DNA of 42,229 nucleotides from Iningainema tapete BLCC-T55 (GCF_014698965.1 NZ_JACXAE010000005.1:1-42229); one strand, 5' to 3'. Numbered from the stretch's first letter, positions 24,582-33,325 are shown. Notes: generated by a model from the sequence alone, not told the origin. Translations and numbers: made by a program.

Positions 24582-24870
24582 AGACACAATTAAGACGATT
24601 GAGAACGAGACTCTTGAGAATACTGAAGCGATCGCCGCATCAAGAGCGGTTCAATTTCAAGAACAAATCAACGAGTACCTCAAACAGTTATCCCTGGAGC
24701 GTTTACAAGTTGTTGCTGACTTTGTCGCTTACTTGGTTGATAAGGAAAGTGTTGAAGCAACCCAGGAACTTGAGAAAATTCCTGGGTTTGCTGAATCCTT
24801 TGCTAGGGGTAAGAAAGACATTTCTGAAGGAAGTATCACACCTGTTGAGCAACTCAAAAGGAAGTATTGA
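24577..24870 (+). CDS. Antitoxin of a RelBE/ParDE-like pair
   Basis: This 97-residue acidic protein has a central helix pair QEQINEYLKQLSLERLQVVA (about 28-47) followed by DFVAYLVDKE. The tail GKKDISEGSITPVEQLKRKY is typical of antitoxins from this cyanobacterial group. ATG 24577 is chosen because the 61-nt leader duplication ends exactly there. The toxin gene overlaps its stop by 4 nt. Confidence 0.75.
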   Translation: MEDTIKTIENETLENTEAIAASRAVQFQEQINEYLKQLSLERLQVVADFVAYLVDKESVEATQELEKIPGFAESFARGKKDISEGSITPVEQLKRKY

Positions 24871-25136
24871 CTTTGTATAGCATTGCCCTAAGTGAAGAAG
24901 CAACGCAGTTTTTTGAAGCGGCATCTGCTAAATTACAAGAACGCCTAGATCGTGCCTTTGAGCAGATTAAAACTAATCCTCGCTTTCATCTCAATATAAA
25001 AACCCTTAAGGGAAACTACGCTGGTTATTACCGTTATCGAGTTGGCGATTACCGAATTGTTTACTCGATTGATGATCAAACCATGCGGGTACTGGTAAAT
25101 ATAATTGCTCACCGCAGTGAAGTCTACGATTCATAA
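24867..25136 (+). CDS. RelE/ParE-family toxin
   Basis: This 89-residue toxin starts at TTG within the antitoxin stop (TTGA overlap), a sign of translational coupling. The fold signature is clear: N-terminal helices with LQERLDRAFEQIKTNP, then KTLKGNYAGYYRYRVGDYRI and VLVNIIAHRSEVYDS. RelE members cleave ribosome-bound mRNA and ParE members poison gyrase; the sequence does not decide which. It has no disrupting mutation, so this pair is the one live module in the region. Confidence 0.87.
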   Translation: MTLYSIALSEEATQFFEAASAKLQERLDRAFEQIKTNPRFHLNIKTLKGNYAGYYRYRVGDYRIVYSIDDQTMRVLVNIIAHRSEVYDS

Positions 25137-25179
25137 CATTACTAATAGATGACCGTATTTTTTGTGTAAATATCAGTCG

Positions 25180-25413
25180 TCATCCTTGAGCTACCAGCAT
25201 GTCATTTATATGGGTGAAAATTCAGTCTAATTCTCCAATTGCCTTCCGTTCGATCACCTCTTGTGAGGTAAGCAAATCAGCTTTTTTGCGCTCCAGAAGT
25301 TCTTCCATCCGTACTTGAAGTTGATCGTTAAATTTGAACAGATGGAATTTGTCTACTTTTTCTACTCTAATGTTGCCCAGCAAGAAAGAAGGTTTGGTAA
25401 TGACGGTTGTCAT
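25180..25413 (-). pseudogene. About 77-residue small protein cut by a nonsense codon
   Basis: The open part encodes 63 residues (TTVITKPSFLLGNIRVEKVD, FHLFKFNDQLQVRMEELLER...) ending IGELD-TGA. The same frame continues past the TGA as IFTHINDMLVAQG and stops at 25180. The paralogue at 33000-33239 reads LELDRIFTLLNAKII at the same place, so the TGA stands where an Arg codon (CGA) is expected. Function is unknown. Confidence 0.75.
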
Positions 25414-25533
25414 AATTTAGCTGTATAACTTTTAAGATTAAAATATATTGTAATGGTTAGTAGATAGTAGAGAAGCACTTACTAGGAGATAGCGACTTGT
25501 GTTTATTTCAAAGAAGTGATAGAGGTTGTTAAG

Positions 25534-25995
25534 GTGAGTATAGTTCAAATGTCTTTGCGGCTGGGAGGTAATCTCCCTTCTTTAGAAGAATTAACACAAA
25601 CTCTAGGGGTTACACCTACAAAATTTCTTCGACGTGGCGATCGCATTTCAAAAAAGCGAGTCCAACCCGTTGATGTCTAAATACTCGAACTTGCCAATTT
25701 TGACTCTGACAGCAAAAGAGAAGAAAGAGACAATCAGATGCTACAGGCTGCTACTACACTAGAGAAAATGTCATCAAGTCTGGCGGTGCTGGATCGGACT
25801 AATTGTAATGCTGATTTGTACATTAGCACGATTAGAGAAGAAGACCAAGGTGGGTTATCATTACCGCCAAAACTAGTTGCAGCAGCTGCATCTGGCGAGT
25901 TGTCAATCCAAATATCAATTCTGGTAATGCTAGATGACTATTCTGAACCAGAACCAGAATCTTCATTATTAAACACTGTGGTAATTGACACGTAA
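25534..25995 (+). pseudogene. DUF4279-like gene with an in-frame stop
   Basis: From GTG 25534 the frame reads LPSLEELTQTLGVTPTKFLR and RGDRISKKRVQPVDV, then TAA at 25678-25680. It continues in the same frame as ILELANFDSDSKREERDNQM to 25995. 153 sense codons fit the DUF4279 family, where a Trp is usual at the stop position. Some DUF4279 proteins act as immunity factors; whether this one did is unknown. Confidence 0.7.
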
Positions 25996-26050
25996 AAACT
26001 TGAGAAAGTGGCGAAGCTATGTTAAAGCAAGGCTAACTCAAAGTGATCTA

Positions 26051-26309
26051 TTACCACTCATCTTCACGAGTGTAGATACTTTCACGGCTCATCGCCTGTT
26101 CGGAAAGCGGAGGGACGACGGGAATACTTGTTGCCAGTTCTTCGAGCGCTTCATCGATCTCCTTAGCACTCATCAGGCGCGTCTCGACTACTGGGGCATG
26201 TTCAATGAGGTAGTCGCGGATGAAAGTGTCTAAGGAAACCCATGAGCGCTTGTGCTTGAGCGGCGAAGCTTGCTTCTACTTCAGGTGGCAGTTCGATGTA
26301 AAGCGTCAC
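26051..26309 (-). pseudogene. Frameshifted antitoxin-like gene
   Basis: From GTG 26309 (with gaggaggaag upstream) the frame encodes TLYIELPPEVEASFAAQAQA. The frame is then lost near 26240. In the shifted frame it resumes as SLDTFIRDYLIEHAPVV and runs to ESIYTREDEW and a stop at 26051. This pattern fits antitoxins that bind DNA through a short ribbon-helix-helix. No toxin partner follows. Confidence 0.6.
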
Positions 26310-26447
26310 ACCTTCCTCCTCATTGAAAGTAATAAACCGATCTTACGCACTTTTGATGCCTTCCTACACTAAAAATGTGGCTAGATGAGAAAAGTCATTG
26401 GAGTTTGTTTTCGACTGGTAGCCAGAGGATATTAAAGGAAGAAAATC

Positions 26448-26567
26448 ATGAGCCTAGTAATTCCAGATGAAATCCTTCAAGCTACAGGGATGTCGGAAGC
26501 TGAGTTACTGCAAGAAATCGTGCTGATACTCTTTAAGCAAAAGAAAATCAGTATTGGCAATGTATAA
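26448..26567 (+). pseudogene. UPF0175 antitoxin, N-terminal half only
   Basis: The frame MSLVIPDEILQATGMSEAEL, continuing LQEIVLILFKQKKISIG, is the N-terminus of UPF0175 antitoxins, preceded by aaaggaag. A stop after IGNV leaves 39 of about 85 residues. UPF0175 normally pairs with DUF3368, whose truncated copy lies at 22999. Confidence 0.75.
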
Positions 26568-26613
26568 TGTAGGGATGAAATAGCTTAAAACGATATGGTA
26601 AAGTTTGATATTT

Positions 26614-27195
26614 TTAATCTTCGGTTTCTTCGGTTTCAAACTGCACTTGTCGGTACAAATCGGCGATCGCTATTTCCACATTGATTGATTCAAGTGGTAA
26701 TATCTCATCCAAATTATACTCAGATAGTACCCATCTCCCCTGTTCGTCGCGCCGAAACACTTCCACACCCGGTTGCGCTACCTGTACTAAGACATATTCA
26801 AGTAAGGTAGAAGATTGGCGGTACTTGGCAAACTTCTTTCCCCTATCAGCTGCTTCCGTTGAAGGTGATAGCACTTCGATAATTAAGCAGGGAAATTGCA
26901 CTAGTTGCGGATTGCGATCGCGCTCATCGCAAGTCACCACCACATCTGGATAAAAATACTTTTTCCCCGATTCTACCTGCACCTTCACATCTACAATGTA
27001 TACTTCACAAACGCGATCGACTAGGGCATCATCTAGCAGCCTGAAGAAATTTCCACAAACGCGATTGTGGTTGCGAGTACCACCGCTCATCGCCACCAGT
27101 TCGCCATCCCAATACTCGTAGCGTTCCTCTTGGGCTGGTTCCCAACTCAGATATTCCTCTGCACTCATCAAAATGCTATCTCTTAAAGCAACCAT
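26614..27195 (-). CDS. Uma2-family (DUF820) predicted endonuclease
   Basis: This 193-residue protein of the cyanobacterial Uma2 family has a PD-(D/E)XK nuclease fold. Visible features are EERYEYWDGELVAMSGG, then FYPDVVVTC, then LIIEVLSPSTEAADRGKKF with candidate catalytic Asp, Glu and Lys. The gene is intact. Members are highly multiplied in these genomes, and their role is uncertain. The 256 nt between it and the CHASE2 gene hold no recognised feature. Confidence 0.9.
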   Translation of the reverse strand: MVALRDSILMSAEEYLSWEPAQEERYEYWDGELVAMSGGTRNHNRVCGNFFRLLDDALVDRVCEVYIVDVKVQVESGKKYFYPDVVVTCDERDRNPQLVQFPCLIIEVLSPSTEAADRGKKFAKYRQSSTLLEYVLVQVAQPGVEVFRRDEQGRWVLSEYNLDEILPLESINVEIAIADLYRQVQFETEETED

Positions 27196-27451
27196 TATTC
27201 GCTCCGGGGATAACTCACTTTTTTTAGAATAACGAAAAAAGGGCGATCTCTTTCACCACAATCCCAGGCAAGGCAGGCGAATTTATGACAGACATCTAAC
27301 CCATCAATCGCAGGCGGAGATGCATAAATATGTACAGCGTTTCATTTCGCTACCTTAACATCATCGCACAGATGGCGATCGCTTTCACTCACATTGGGGT
27401 TAGTTTTCAAATTCACTAATTTGTATCTGGTCAATAACCTAACGTGCAGCA

Positions 27452-29884
27452 CTAGTTTTTGGACTTCTTAGATCGTCCATCGGTACTGTTAGTAGGCGGT
27501 ATGTTCTGTTCAATGTACATAGTGATTAATCGCGCTATCACATCCGTCATCTGTTCACCCCTCAAAGTACAGGTTATTTCAAGCTTGTCAATTAGCGATT
27601 TGCTGATCTTGAGTCGCTGCTGTTTTTGTAACGTGATGTGGGATGCCACTACACTACCGCTCGTAACTACCAAAGCAAGTGCTGGCGGAATTAGCGGTAT
27701 CCAACCGCTATGAGTGAAAATGGTAAAGCTAAGTCCGTATAAAATCCCAAGTGCAGATCCTTCAACCAGTACCAAAACCCTGAGATTCCGAATACCCCAT
27801 GCGAGGAAGCTTGCCACTAAAGACCAGCCCCAGCACCACAAGAACTCGCCCGACACAGGCCAGAACCAAAACAGAGGTCGTTTGTCGGAAACTGCATCAA
27901 GAATCTGACTCACCATTTGCGCATGGATCATCACTCCTGGCATTGTGCCAGAATTTTTCTGCCAGCCACTGCTATAGGGTGTGTTGCGAATGTCTTGGGA
28001 ACTAGGTGCGGTTGAACCAATCAAGACAATGCGGTTTTTCACCCAACTTGGTTTGAAGCGATCGCCTAACACATCTGCGAAGCTAACTTGTTGCGCAACA
28101 TTGTTCGCAGAACGGTAGTTCAGTAGTATTTGAAAGCCATTAGCATCTATATTCTGATAACCACCTGAGTCAGTTTCTAGGCGTTTAAACGTTGTTTTAC
28201 CTAGTTGGAGAATATCATCAGCTGGAAATTGCGGCTGTATTTTTAAATACTGAATAGCTAATTGAAAACCGAAAGAAGCTGGAGTGGCACAACTTGATTT
28301 AGGGTCAGGAGAAACCACTAGTAGATTGCGCCGAATCACCCCATCTGGATCTTCTGGGATATCAACGAATCCAGCATAGTCTGCTTTTATACCCTCAGGT
28401 GGTGGTACAGCAGGAATGTTGTCCCCACCCACTCTACAGATAGGAACAATGTTGGAACTCTGCTTAATGCGGTTGAGTAGCTTTTGATGACCTGGGTCCT
28501 CTGGTGTATCACGAAAGAAATCTACGCCGATGACTTTTGGTTGATACCGCTCTAGTTTGCCCAAGACTCTGTCTAAAACATCGCCACTTGGCGATGACTG
28601 CTTGAATTTTTGAATGTCGCTTTCAGTAAATGCCACAATTAAAAGGCGAGGGTCTGGCTCAGGCTCAGGTCTGCTTTGCATCATAGAGTCGAAAGCCTTT
28701 AGTTCTATAGGCTCTAGTACTCCCAAACGTTGAATACCCATAGTCAACGATGTTACAACCAGACTAGTAAGAAGCACTATCTGAGCCGTCAATCTTTTGA
28801 AGGGAACTGGCAGAATATCTTTGAGCCACTTGTCATCAAATACTTTTTCGTAGATCGGATTACGTACACACAACCTAGCGTTCTCTAAACGCACAACACC
28901 CGACAACTTTAGGTGGGATTTAACTATCGACTGCTCTTCATCAGAAACGGAACGTTTACCTCGACAAATCTCTCGATAGGTGGTCAAAACTCCTTCTATG
29001 TCTGGTGCGCGTTTGGTGAGCATATCACGCACGAACTGCAAGTTATTATCTTGCTTGCTCATTGCTCCTAAAAATGTACTCCTAACCACACTGTCAACAT
29101 CAGCTTTTGACCAACGACTCTTACCCTGCTCTCTTATAATGCTACAAAGGCGCTGGGTTAGATAGGGGTGTCCCCCCGTCCACTTCAACACCCACCTCAG
29201 TACCTGTTTCGCTTCATCCTTTGGCAGCCCTAGTCCGTCAGCAAGCGGTTTTGCCTCCTCAAAGGTAAAATCAGTGAGATCTACACGCTGTCCAATATTG
29301 AATGGTGTCCGCTTGGCATCGCGGATCAAATCGCTTGGAGTTGCTACACCAATCAAAACGAAGGAAAGACGTCTAAACTCTGGTTCCAAGGAACGAGCAA
29401 CATAGAAATAGCGAATCGCCGCAAAAAAGTCATCTGTAAAATTCAAGCTGAGGGTGGTATCAATCTCGTCTACAAAAATCACCACAGGTGAAGCAACCTC
29501 AACCAGCAAAACTTTCTGAAAAAATAAAGTCAGCCTTTGTGTGAATCCCAGATGGGTGTGTGCTTGCCACCACTGCACCACATCTGTATCCAGCATTAGT
29601 ACTCCTTCTATAATCGTGAGTAACCCCAGATACCATTGTTCCGCAGTTACTTGTACGCCTAACTGAGTCAAATCAATAATAATCGACTGAATGTCTTCTT
29701 CTGCCAGTTTTTCGGCAGTGCGCACCATCAAACTAGATTTACCCATCTGACGTGGCGTGAGAACGTAAGCAAAAACTCTCTCCCGACACAGTTTTAGCAG
29801 TTCCTCATCGGCTTGGCGGGAAATGTAAATGCCTCCACCAGCTTGCACAGTGCCACCTACAGTGTAAATGTTTGCTTCATCCAC
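27452..29884 (-). CDS. AAA-like ATPase fused to CHASE2 sensor domain
   Basis: This protein is 810 residues from GTG 29884; the open frame to 30034 would overlap the upstream gene by 158 nt and lacks family character. An N-terminal AAA-like domain (about 10-355) has Walker A PRQMGKSSL (K49), Walker B VVIFVDEID (D139, E140) and WTGGHPYLTQRL. A TM helix at about 365-383 leads to a CHASE2 domain (about 395-665), with PRLLIVAFTESDIQ and KVIGVDFFRD. Three TM helices (about 700-775) and a short cytoplasmic coil close it. CHASE2 is an extracytoplasmic sensory domain. There is no kinase or cyclase output, so the ATPase must be the output or the link to the CHAT-TIR-AAA partner, whose stop it overlaps. 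Confidence 0.88.
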   Translation of the reverse strand: MDEANIYTVGGTVQAGGGIYISRQADEELLKLCRERVFAYVLTPRQMGKSSLMVRTAEKLAEEDIQSIIIDLTQLGVQVTAEQWYLGLLTIIEGVLMLDTDVVQWWQAHTHLGFTQRLTLFFQKVLLVEVASPVVIFVDEIDTTLSLNFTDDFFAAIRYFYVARSLEPEFRRLSFVLIGVATPSDLIRDAKRTPFNIGQRVDLTDFTFEEAKPLADGLGLPKDEAKQVLRWVLKWTGGHPYLTQRLCSIIREQGKSRWSKADVDSVVRSTFLGAMSKQDNNLQFVRDMLTKRAPDIEGVLTTYREICRGKRSVSDEEQSIVKSHLKLSGVVRLENARLCVRNPIYEKVFDDKWLKDILPVPFKRLTAQIVLLTSLVVTSLTMGIQRLGVLEPIELKAFDSMMQSRPEPEPDPRLLIVAFTESDIQKFKQSSPSGDVLDRVLGKLERYQPKVIGVDFFRDTPEDPGHQKLLNRIKQSSNIVPICRVGGDNIPAVPPPEGIKADYAGFVDIPEDPDGVIRRNLLVVSPDPKSSCATPASFGFQLAIQYLKIQPQFPADDILQLGKTTFKRLETDSGGYQNIDANGFQILLNYRSANNVAQQVSFADVLGDRFKPSWVKNRIVLIGSTAPSSQDIRNTPYSSGWQKNSGTMPGVMIHAQMVSQILDAVSDKRPLFWFWPVSGEFLWCWGWSLVASFLAWGIRNLRVLVLVEGSALGILYGLSFTIFTHSGWIPLIPPALALVVTSGSVVASHITLQKQQRLKISKSLIDKLEITCTLRGEQMTDVIARLITMYIEQNIPPTNSTDGRSKKSKN

Positions 29885-32012
29885 GGAGGTTCTCCCAGAA
29901 ATAGTCGGCGTAAAGTTGACAGCGCGGCAAAACCACTCGTCCTTCCTCGCGCACCAAACCCGCACCCCGTAAACGCCAGAAAATTTGCTTATCAGAGCAG
30001 GTATTCTGGCTAATGACTTGCAGCAGACTTTCAATCAATTCCGTTTTGTTATGCAGTAGCGAGAGGTGATGACGCAAATGATCGCCAAAGCAACCATTAT
30101 CTGTAGTAGCATTGGCGAACAACTCAGCAGTTGTGATTCGCTGGCTGGCGATTAAGTAAAGCGATCGCCGGATTAAATAAGGATGTCCTCCCAACAACGC
30201 AATCAATTGCCGTTCCTCGTTTGAGTTCAGCGGTGAACCGTGACGGTAGTTGAGATCCGCTACCTGTTCTGGTGTAAAATCTCCTAGCTCAATCACCTGC
30301 CCAACATTAAAGGGTGATTGGTTGAGGTCGTCAATTAGCTGATAAGGTTCAGTAGAAGTGACTAGAGTCAAATCAAGCTGCTTCCAAATAGGAGTGGTAG
30401 CACGGCTGTTATGCCAACTACGCAACATCCCGAAGAAATCACTGCGAAAGTCTGCGTCAAAAACTTTATCCACTTCATCCATTGCCAAAACCAGGGGATT
30501 GCCCAACTCTTTCAAGATGTAGCGACTGACGTAGCGAGTGCAACGCTGAGTGTTACCCAGTGGCGTATTCCAATACTCATCAACTCTGTCTGCTATTTCT
30601 AGCACATCGGTCAGCCAGATGCAGAACTGGCGAAAGAAAAGTTCGGCATTCCTCAGGGCTGCTTTGTCAAACAACTGGAAATCAAGAAAGGCAACCCGCT
30701 TACCCGCATTTACCGCAGCTTCAATTGTACGAATTAATAGCGAACTCTTACCTACTTGCCTCGGTCCCTTAATCGCAATGGTCACTCCTCGTTGTACAAT
30801 TGTCTTCAATGCGATCGCATCAGATGGACGTTCTACGTAAAAAGCAGATTCACTATCCATCGTCCCTTCTGGCAATTCCAGTGAAACTGGTTGTGCGGAA
30901 GGAAAAGGTTGAGGTAATCGTACTGCTTCCCTCTTGTGAAGTAAGTCAGCCTTTGCCTGCACCTCACCAATGCTCAATTCACCGCCAGAGACAGCCTGCA
31001 TCAACTCATCTATCAACCGTGGCGTATCCTGCGTATCTTGCCAGAAAGCCCAGTTGATATTGTTCAAGTAGGCACTCAGGGGATACTGAAACGGCTCTCT
31101 ATATGCCAACCGCACCGGGAGAATAGCGGGACGCCCGGATTGCAATTGCGCTGTTGTGTGCGCCATCTGGATTTCCTGCTCCACCATCTCGCTATTAACT
31201 GAACGAGCAGAAAGGAAGACGATGAGAAAATCTGCTTGACAAATTTCTTCTTCTATGCGTTTAACCCAATGAGTGCCAACCAGCATTCTTTGGTCGATAA
31301 AAACTTCGTGCTGCTGTGCAAGCGCCTGGTATACTTCCATGGCGACAGGTTCATCAGGTTCGCCGAAGCGTTTGTAGCTGATAAAAATGCGCTTACGTGC
31401 CTTGAGTGCAGGCTCAACTTGATTGAATGTTAAATTAATTACCTGTTTTTTCTTAAATACTGGAGTCTGGTGTTCCTTTAAACCAATAATTTGAGAGCAA
31501 CCAAGCTTAAAAGCAAACTCAAACTCTCGTCCAGATCCTAATGCATCGTAAAACGCTACGGCAAAATTAATGGCTGCTTGATCGCCAATTGCCCGATTCA
31601 TACCAATTACATAATTGATGTGTTGGCTAATTGCATTTGCCTGCACCTCTGAGTAGCAAGCGTTCAGCAGCACACACTCCACTCCTTCTGTAGCGAATAG
31701 TTCAAACATACCGGAGAGCGCATCTGCTTGCAGAAAAGCTGTCTGCCCTGTATCATCTTCCAAAACAATACCATCTTCTCCAGCACCATGTCCGCAAAAG
31801 TGAACAATATGGGGCTGAGTATCTAAGATTGCGCGGTAAAAATCCCTTTGACGCACTGCCCACTTTTGTTCTAACTCGAACTGTTCCCGCTTGTTTGCTC
31901 GTCGCAAACCCTCACTAATCTCCCGTACCTCTTGATCTAGTTGTAGCTGAGAGGTATTTCTTGGATTCGCTGCTAGGAGCAAAATTGTTTTGACATGCGT
32001 GTTAATACTCAT
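29877..32012 (-). CDS. CHAT-protease / TIR / AAA-ATPase fusion
   Basis: This 711-residue protein has three domains. (1) CHAT-like caspase fold, 1-185: IVHFCGHGAGEDG gives H75 and VLLNACYSE gives C119, the expected His-Cys dyad. (2) TIR, about 206-345: KRIFISYKRF opens it, and SARSVNSEMVEQEI places candidate NADase Glu E280. (3) AAA-like ATPase, about 385-700: GPRQVGKSS (416-424), LVLAMDEVDKVFD (D512, E513) and LLGGHPYLIRRSL. CHAT proteins cleave partner proteins, TIR domains often hydrolyse NAD+, and AAA/STAND-like ATPases act as switches; having all three in one chain suggests a conflict or suicide protein. Its gene overlaps the AAA-CHASE2 gene by 8 nt. It has no signal or TM segment, so it is cytoplasmic. 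Confidence 0.88.
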   Translation of the reverse strand: MSINTHVKTILLLAANPRNTSQLQLDQEVREISEGLRRANKREQFELEQKWAVRQRDFYRAILDTQPHIVHFCGHGAGEDGIVLEDDTGQTAFLQADALSGMFELFATEGVECVLLNACYSEVQANAISQHINYVIGMNRAIGDQAAINFAVAFYDALGSGREFEFAFKLGCSQIIGLKEHQTPVFKKKQVINLTFNQVEPALKARKRIFISYKRFGEPDEPVAMEVYQALAQQHEVFIDQRMLVGTHWVKRIEEEICQADFLIVFLSARSVNSEMVEQEIQMAHTTAQLQSGRPAILPVRLAYREPFQYPLSAYLNNINWAFWQDTQDTPRLIDELMQAVSGGELSIGEVQAKADLLHKREAVRLPQPFPSAQPVSLELPEGTMDSESAFYVERPSDAIALKTIVQRGVTIAIKGPRQVGKSSLLIRTIEAAVNAGKRVAFLDFQLFDKAALRNAELFFRQFCIWLTDVLEIADRVDEYWNTPLGNTQRCTRYVSRYILKELGNPLVLAMDEVDKVFDADFRSDFFGMLRSWHNSRATTPIWKQLDLTLVTSTEPYQLIDDLNQSPFNVGQVIELGDFTPEQVADLNYRHGSPLNSNEERQLIALLGGHPYLIRRSLYLIASQRITTAELFANATTDNGCFGDHLRHHLSLLHNKTELIESLLQVISQNTCSDKQIFWRLRGAGLVREEGRVVLPRCQLYADYFWENLRG

Positions 32013-32206
32013 CAGAGAGCTTGGGGGAAGTGTGAGAACTTAATGCCCTGACATGAACAAAATGTGATTACAACAAAATAACGCTTAAAAAAACTCTTCT
32101 ACTTAATCTTATAGGTAAAACGAAGAATTACTTATGCAACAATCAAGCTAGTGTTAGCTAAACCTTTTTTGTCCCTTTTTCAACCCGTCGAACTCACGTT
32201 ATCCTT

Positions 32207-32980
32207 ATGCAGTGGAATCCGCACGACTACGCGAAAAACTCAGATGCTCAACTGCAATGGGCAAAAGAAATTCGCTCACGCTTATCGCTCAACGGTTCAG
32301 AATCCGTTTTAGATGTTGGTTGCGGCGATGGCAAAATTACGGCGGACTTCGCTCAAGCACTTCCTCATGGTAGAGTGATTGGCATCGATAGCGCTCCAGA
32401 AATGATCGATTACGCCAACGCAACTTACTTGATCGAGAATTTATCTTTTGCTTGTATCGATGCTCGATCACTAACCTTTTCAAATCAATTCGACCTCATC
32501 TTTTCAAACGCCGTTCTGCACTGGGTAGATGATCATCCAGCGTTCCTCAAAGGTGCTAGTCTTGCTCTCAAACCGAACGGGCGATTGATTACCTCATGCG
32601 GTGGAGCCGGAGACGCGATCGACATTCTCACCGCTTTTTCTGAAATCGTGACTCAAGCGCCTTGGAACGCTTACTTTCCAACGTTTCGTAATCCCTACTA
32701 TTTCTACGGCACAGCAGAATATGAAACTTGGTTGAAAGCGGCGGGATTGAAGATTGATCGATTGGAATTAGTGCCGAAAGATATAACGCATTCGGGAGCA
32801 TCCGGCTTATCAGGCTGGCTCCGAACCGCTTGGTTGCCATTTACTCAGGCGGTTCCTGAGTTGGAGCGCGATCGCTTTATCGCCGCCGTCACCCAAACTT
32901 ATCTCGCCAAATTTCCGCTTGATGCGAACGGACTGTCTCACGTCCGTATGGTTCAGCTAGAAGTGGAGGCACACCGCTGA
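32207..32980 (+). CDS. Trans-aconitate-methyltransferase-like SAM methyltransferase
   Basis: This 257-residue class I methyltransferase has motif I VLDVGCGDGKIT (about 34-45), GRVIGIDSAPEMI for motif II, DLIFSNAVLHWVDDH for motif IV and LKPNGRLITSCGG for motif V-VI. The start MQWNPHDYAKNS and HWVDD match Tam-like enzymes, which methylate aconitate isomers, but the substrate is not certain. The codon style is somewhat richer in GC than the neighbours. It is divergent from the CHAT-TIR-AAA gene across a 194-nt gap. Confidence 0.85.
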   Translation: MQWNPHDYAKNSDAQLQWAKEIRSRLSLNGSESVLDVGCGDGKITADFAQALPHGRVIGIDSAPEMIDYANATYLIENLSFACIDARSLTFSNQFDLIFSNAVLHWVDDHPAFLKGASLALKPNGRLITSCGGAGDAIDILTAFSEIVTQAPWNAYFPTFRNPYYFYGTAEYETWLKAAGLKIDRLELVPKDITHSGASGLSGWLRTAWLPFTQAVPELERDRFIAAVTQTYLAKFPLDANGLSHVRMVQLEVEAHR

Positions 32981-32999
32981 AGTTCGATAGTTTTTCGCG

Positions 33000-33239
33000 T
33001 CATGAGTCTGCAATTATTTTGGCGTTAAGCAAAGTAAAAATTCTATCAAGTTCCAATATTCCTGCTAGTTCAGCTTCTTCTGATGAGGCGAGGATACCAG
33101 CTTTTTTCTTCTCGGAAAGTTCTTCGAGCCGAGACTGTAATTCATCAGCAAATTTGAACAGATTTAGATTTCTAACTTTGCTGATTTTAATTCCTGACTC
33201 TACCCAGGATGAGGGTTGAACCATCTCTTGAGTAATCAT
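33000..33239 (-). CDS. Small protein, intact paralogue of the 25180 pseudogene
   Basis: This 79-residue protein starts at MITQEMVQPSSWVESGIKIS. Its core LFKFADELQSRLEELSEKKK and ending LDRIFTLLNAKIIADS align with the 25180-25413 gene. The helical, charged pattern suggests an alpha-helical adaptor or antitoxin-like protein; function is unknown. The open frame continues upstream to 33404 through repeat sequence and is not used. Confidence 0.6.
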   Translation of the reverse strand: MITQEMVQPSSWVESGIKISKVRNLNLFKFADELQSRLEELSEKKKAGILASSEEAELAGILELDRIFTLLNAKIIADS

Positions 33240-33325
33240 GGCTGTGTTTTGGTGGGTAGGAGAATAACCGTATTGTAGCAATTGTTGATATTCTTTGGGT
33301 GGGATAGGAGTGGGTTTGATTGATG

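Noticed and set aside
25985-26233. Plus-strand 82-codon frame
   Set aside because: It is antisense to the frameshifted antitoxin-like gene, whose motifs are recognisable.
29885-30034. Longer N-terminus for the AAA-CHASE2 protein
   Set aside because: It would read through 150 nt of the upstream gene in another frame; the GTG at 29884 starts at the family boundary and gives an 8-nt overlap.
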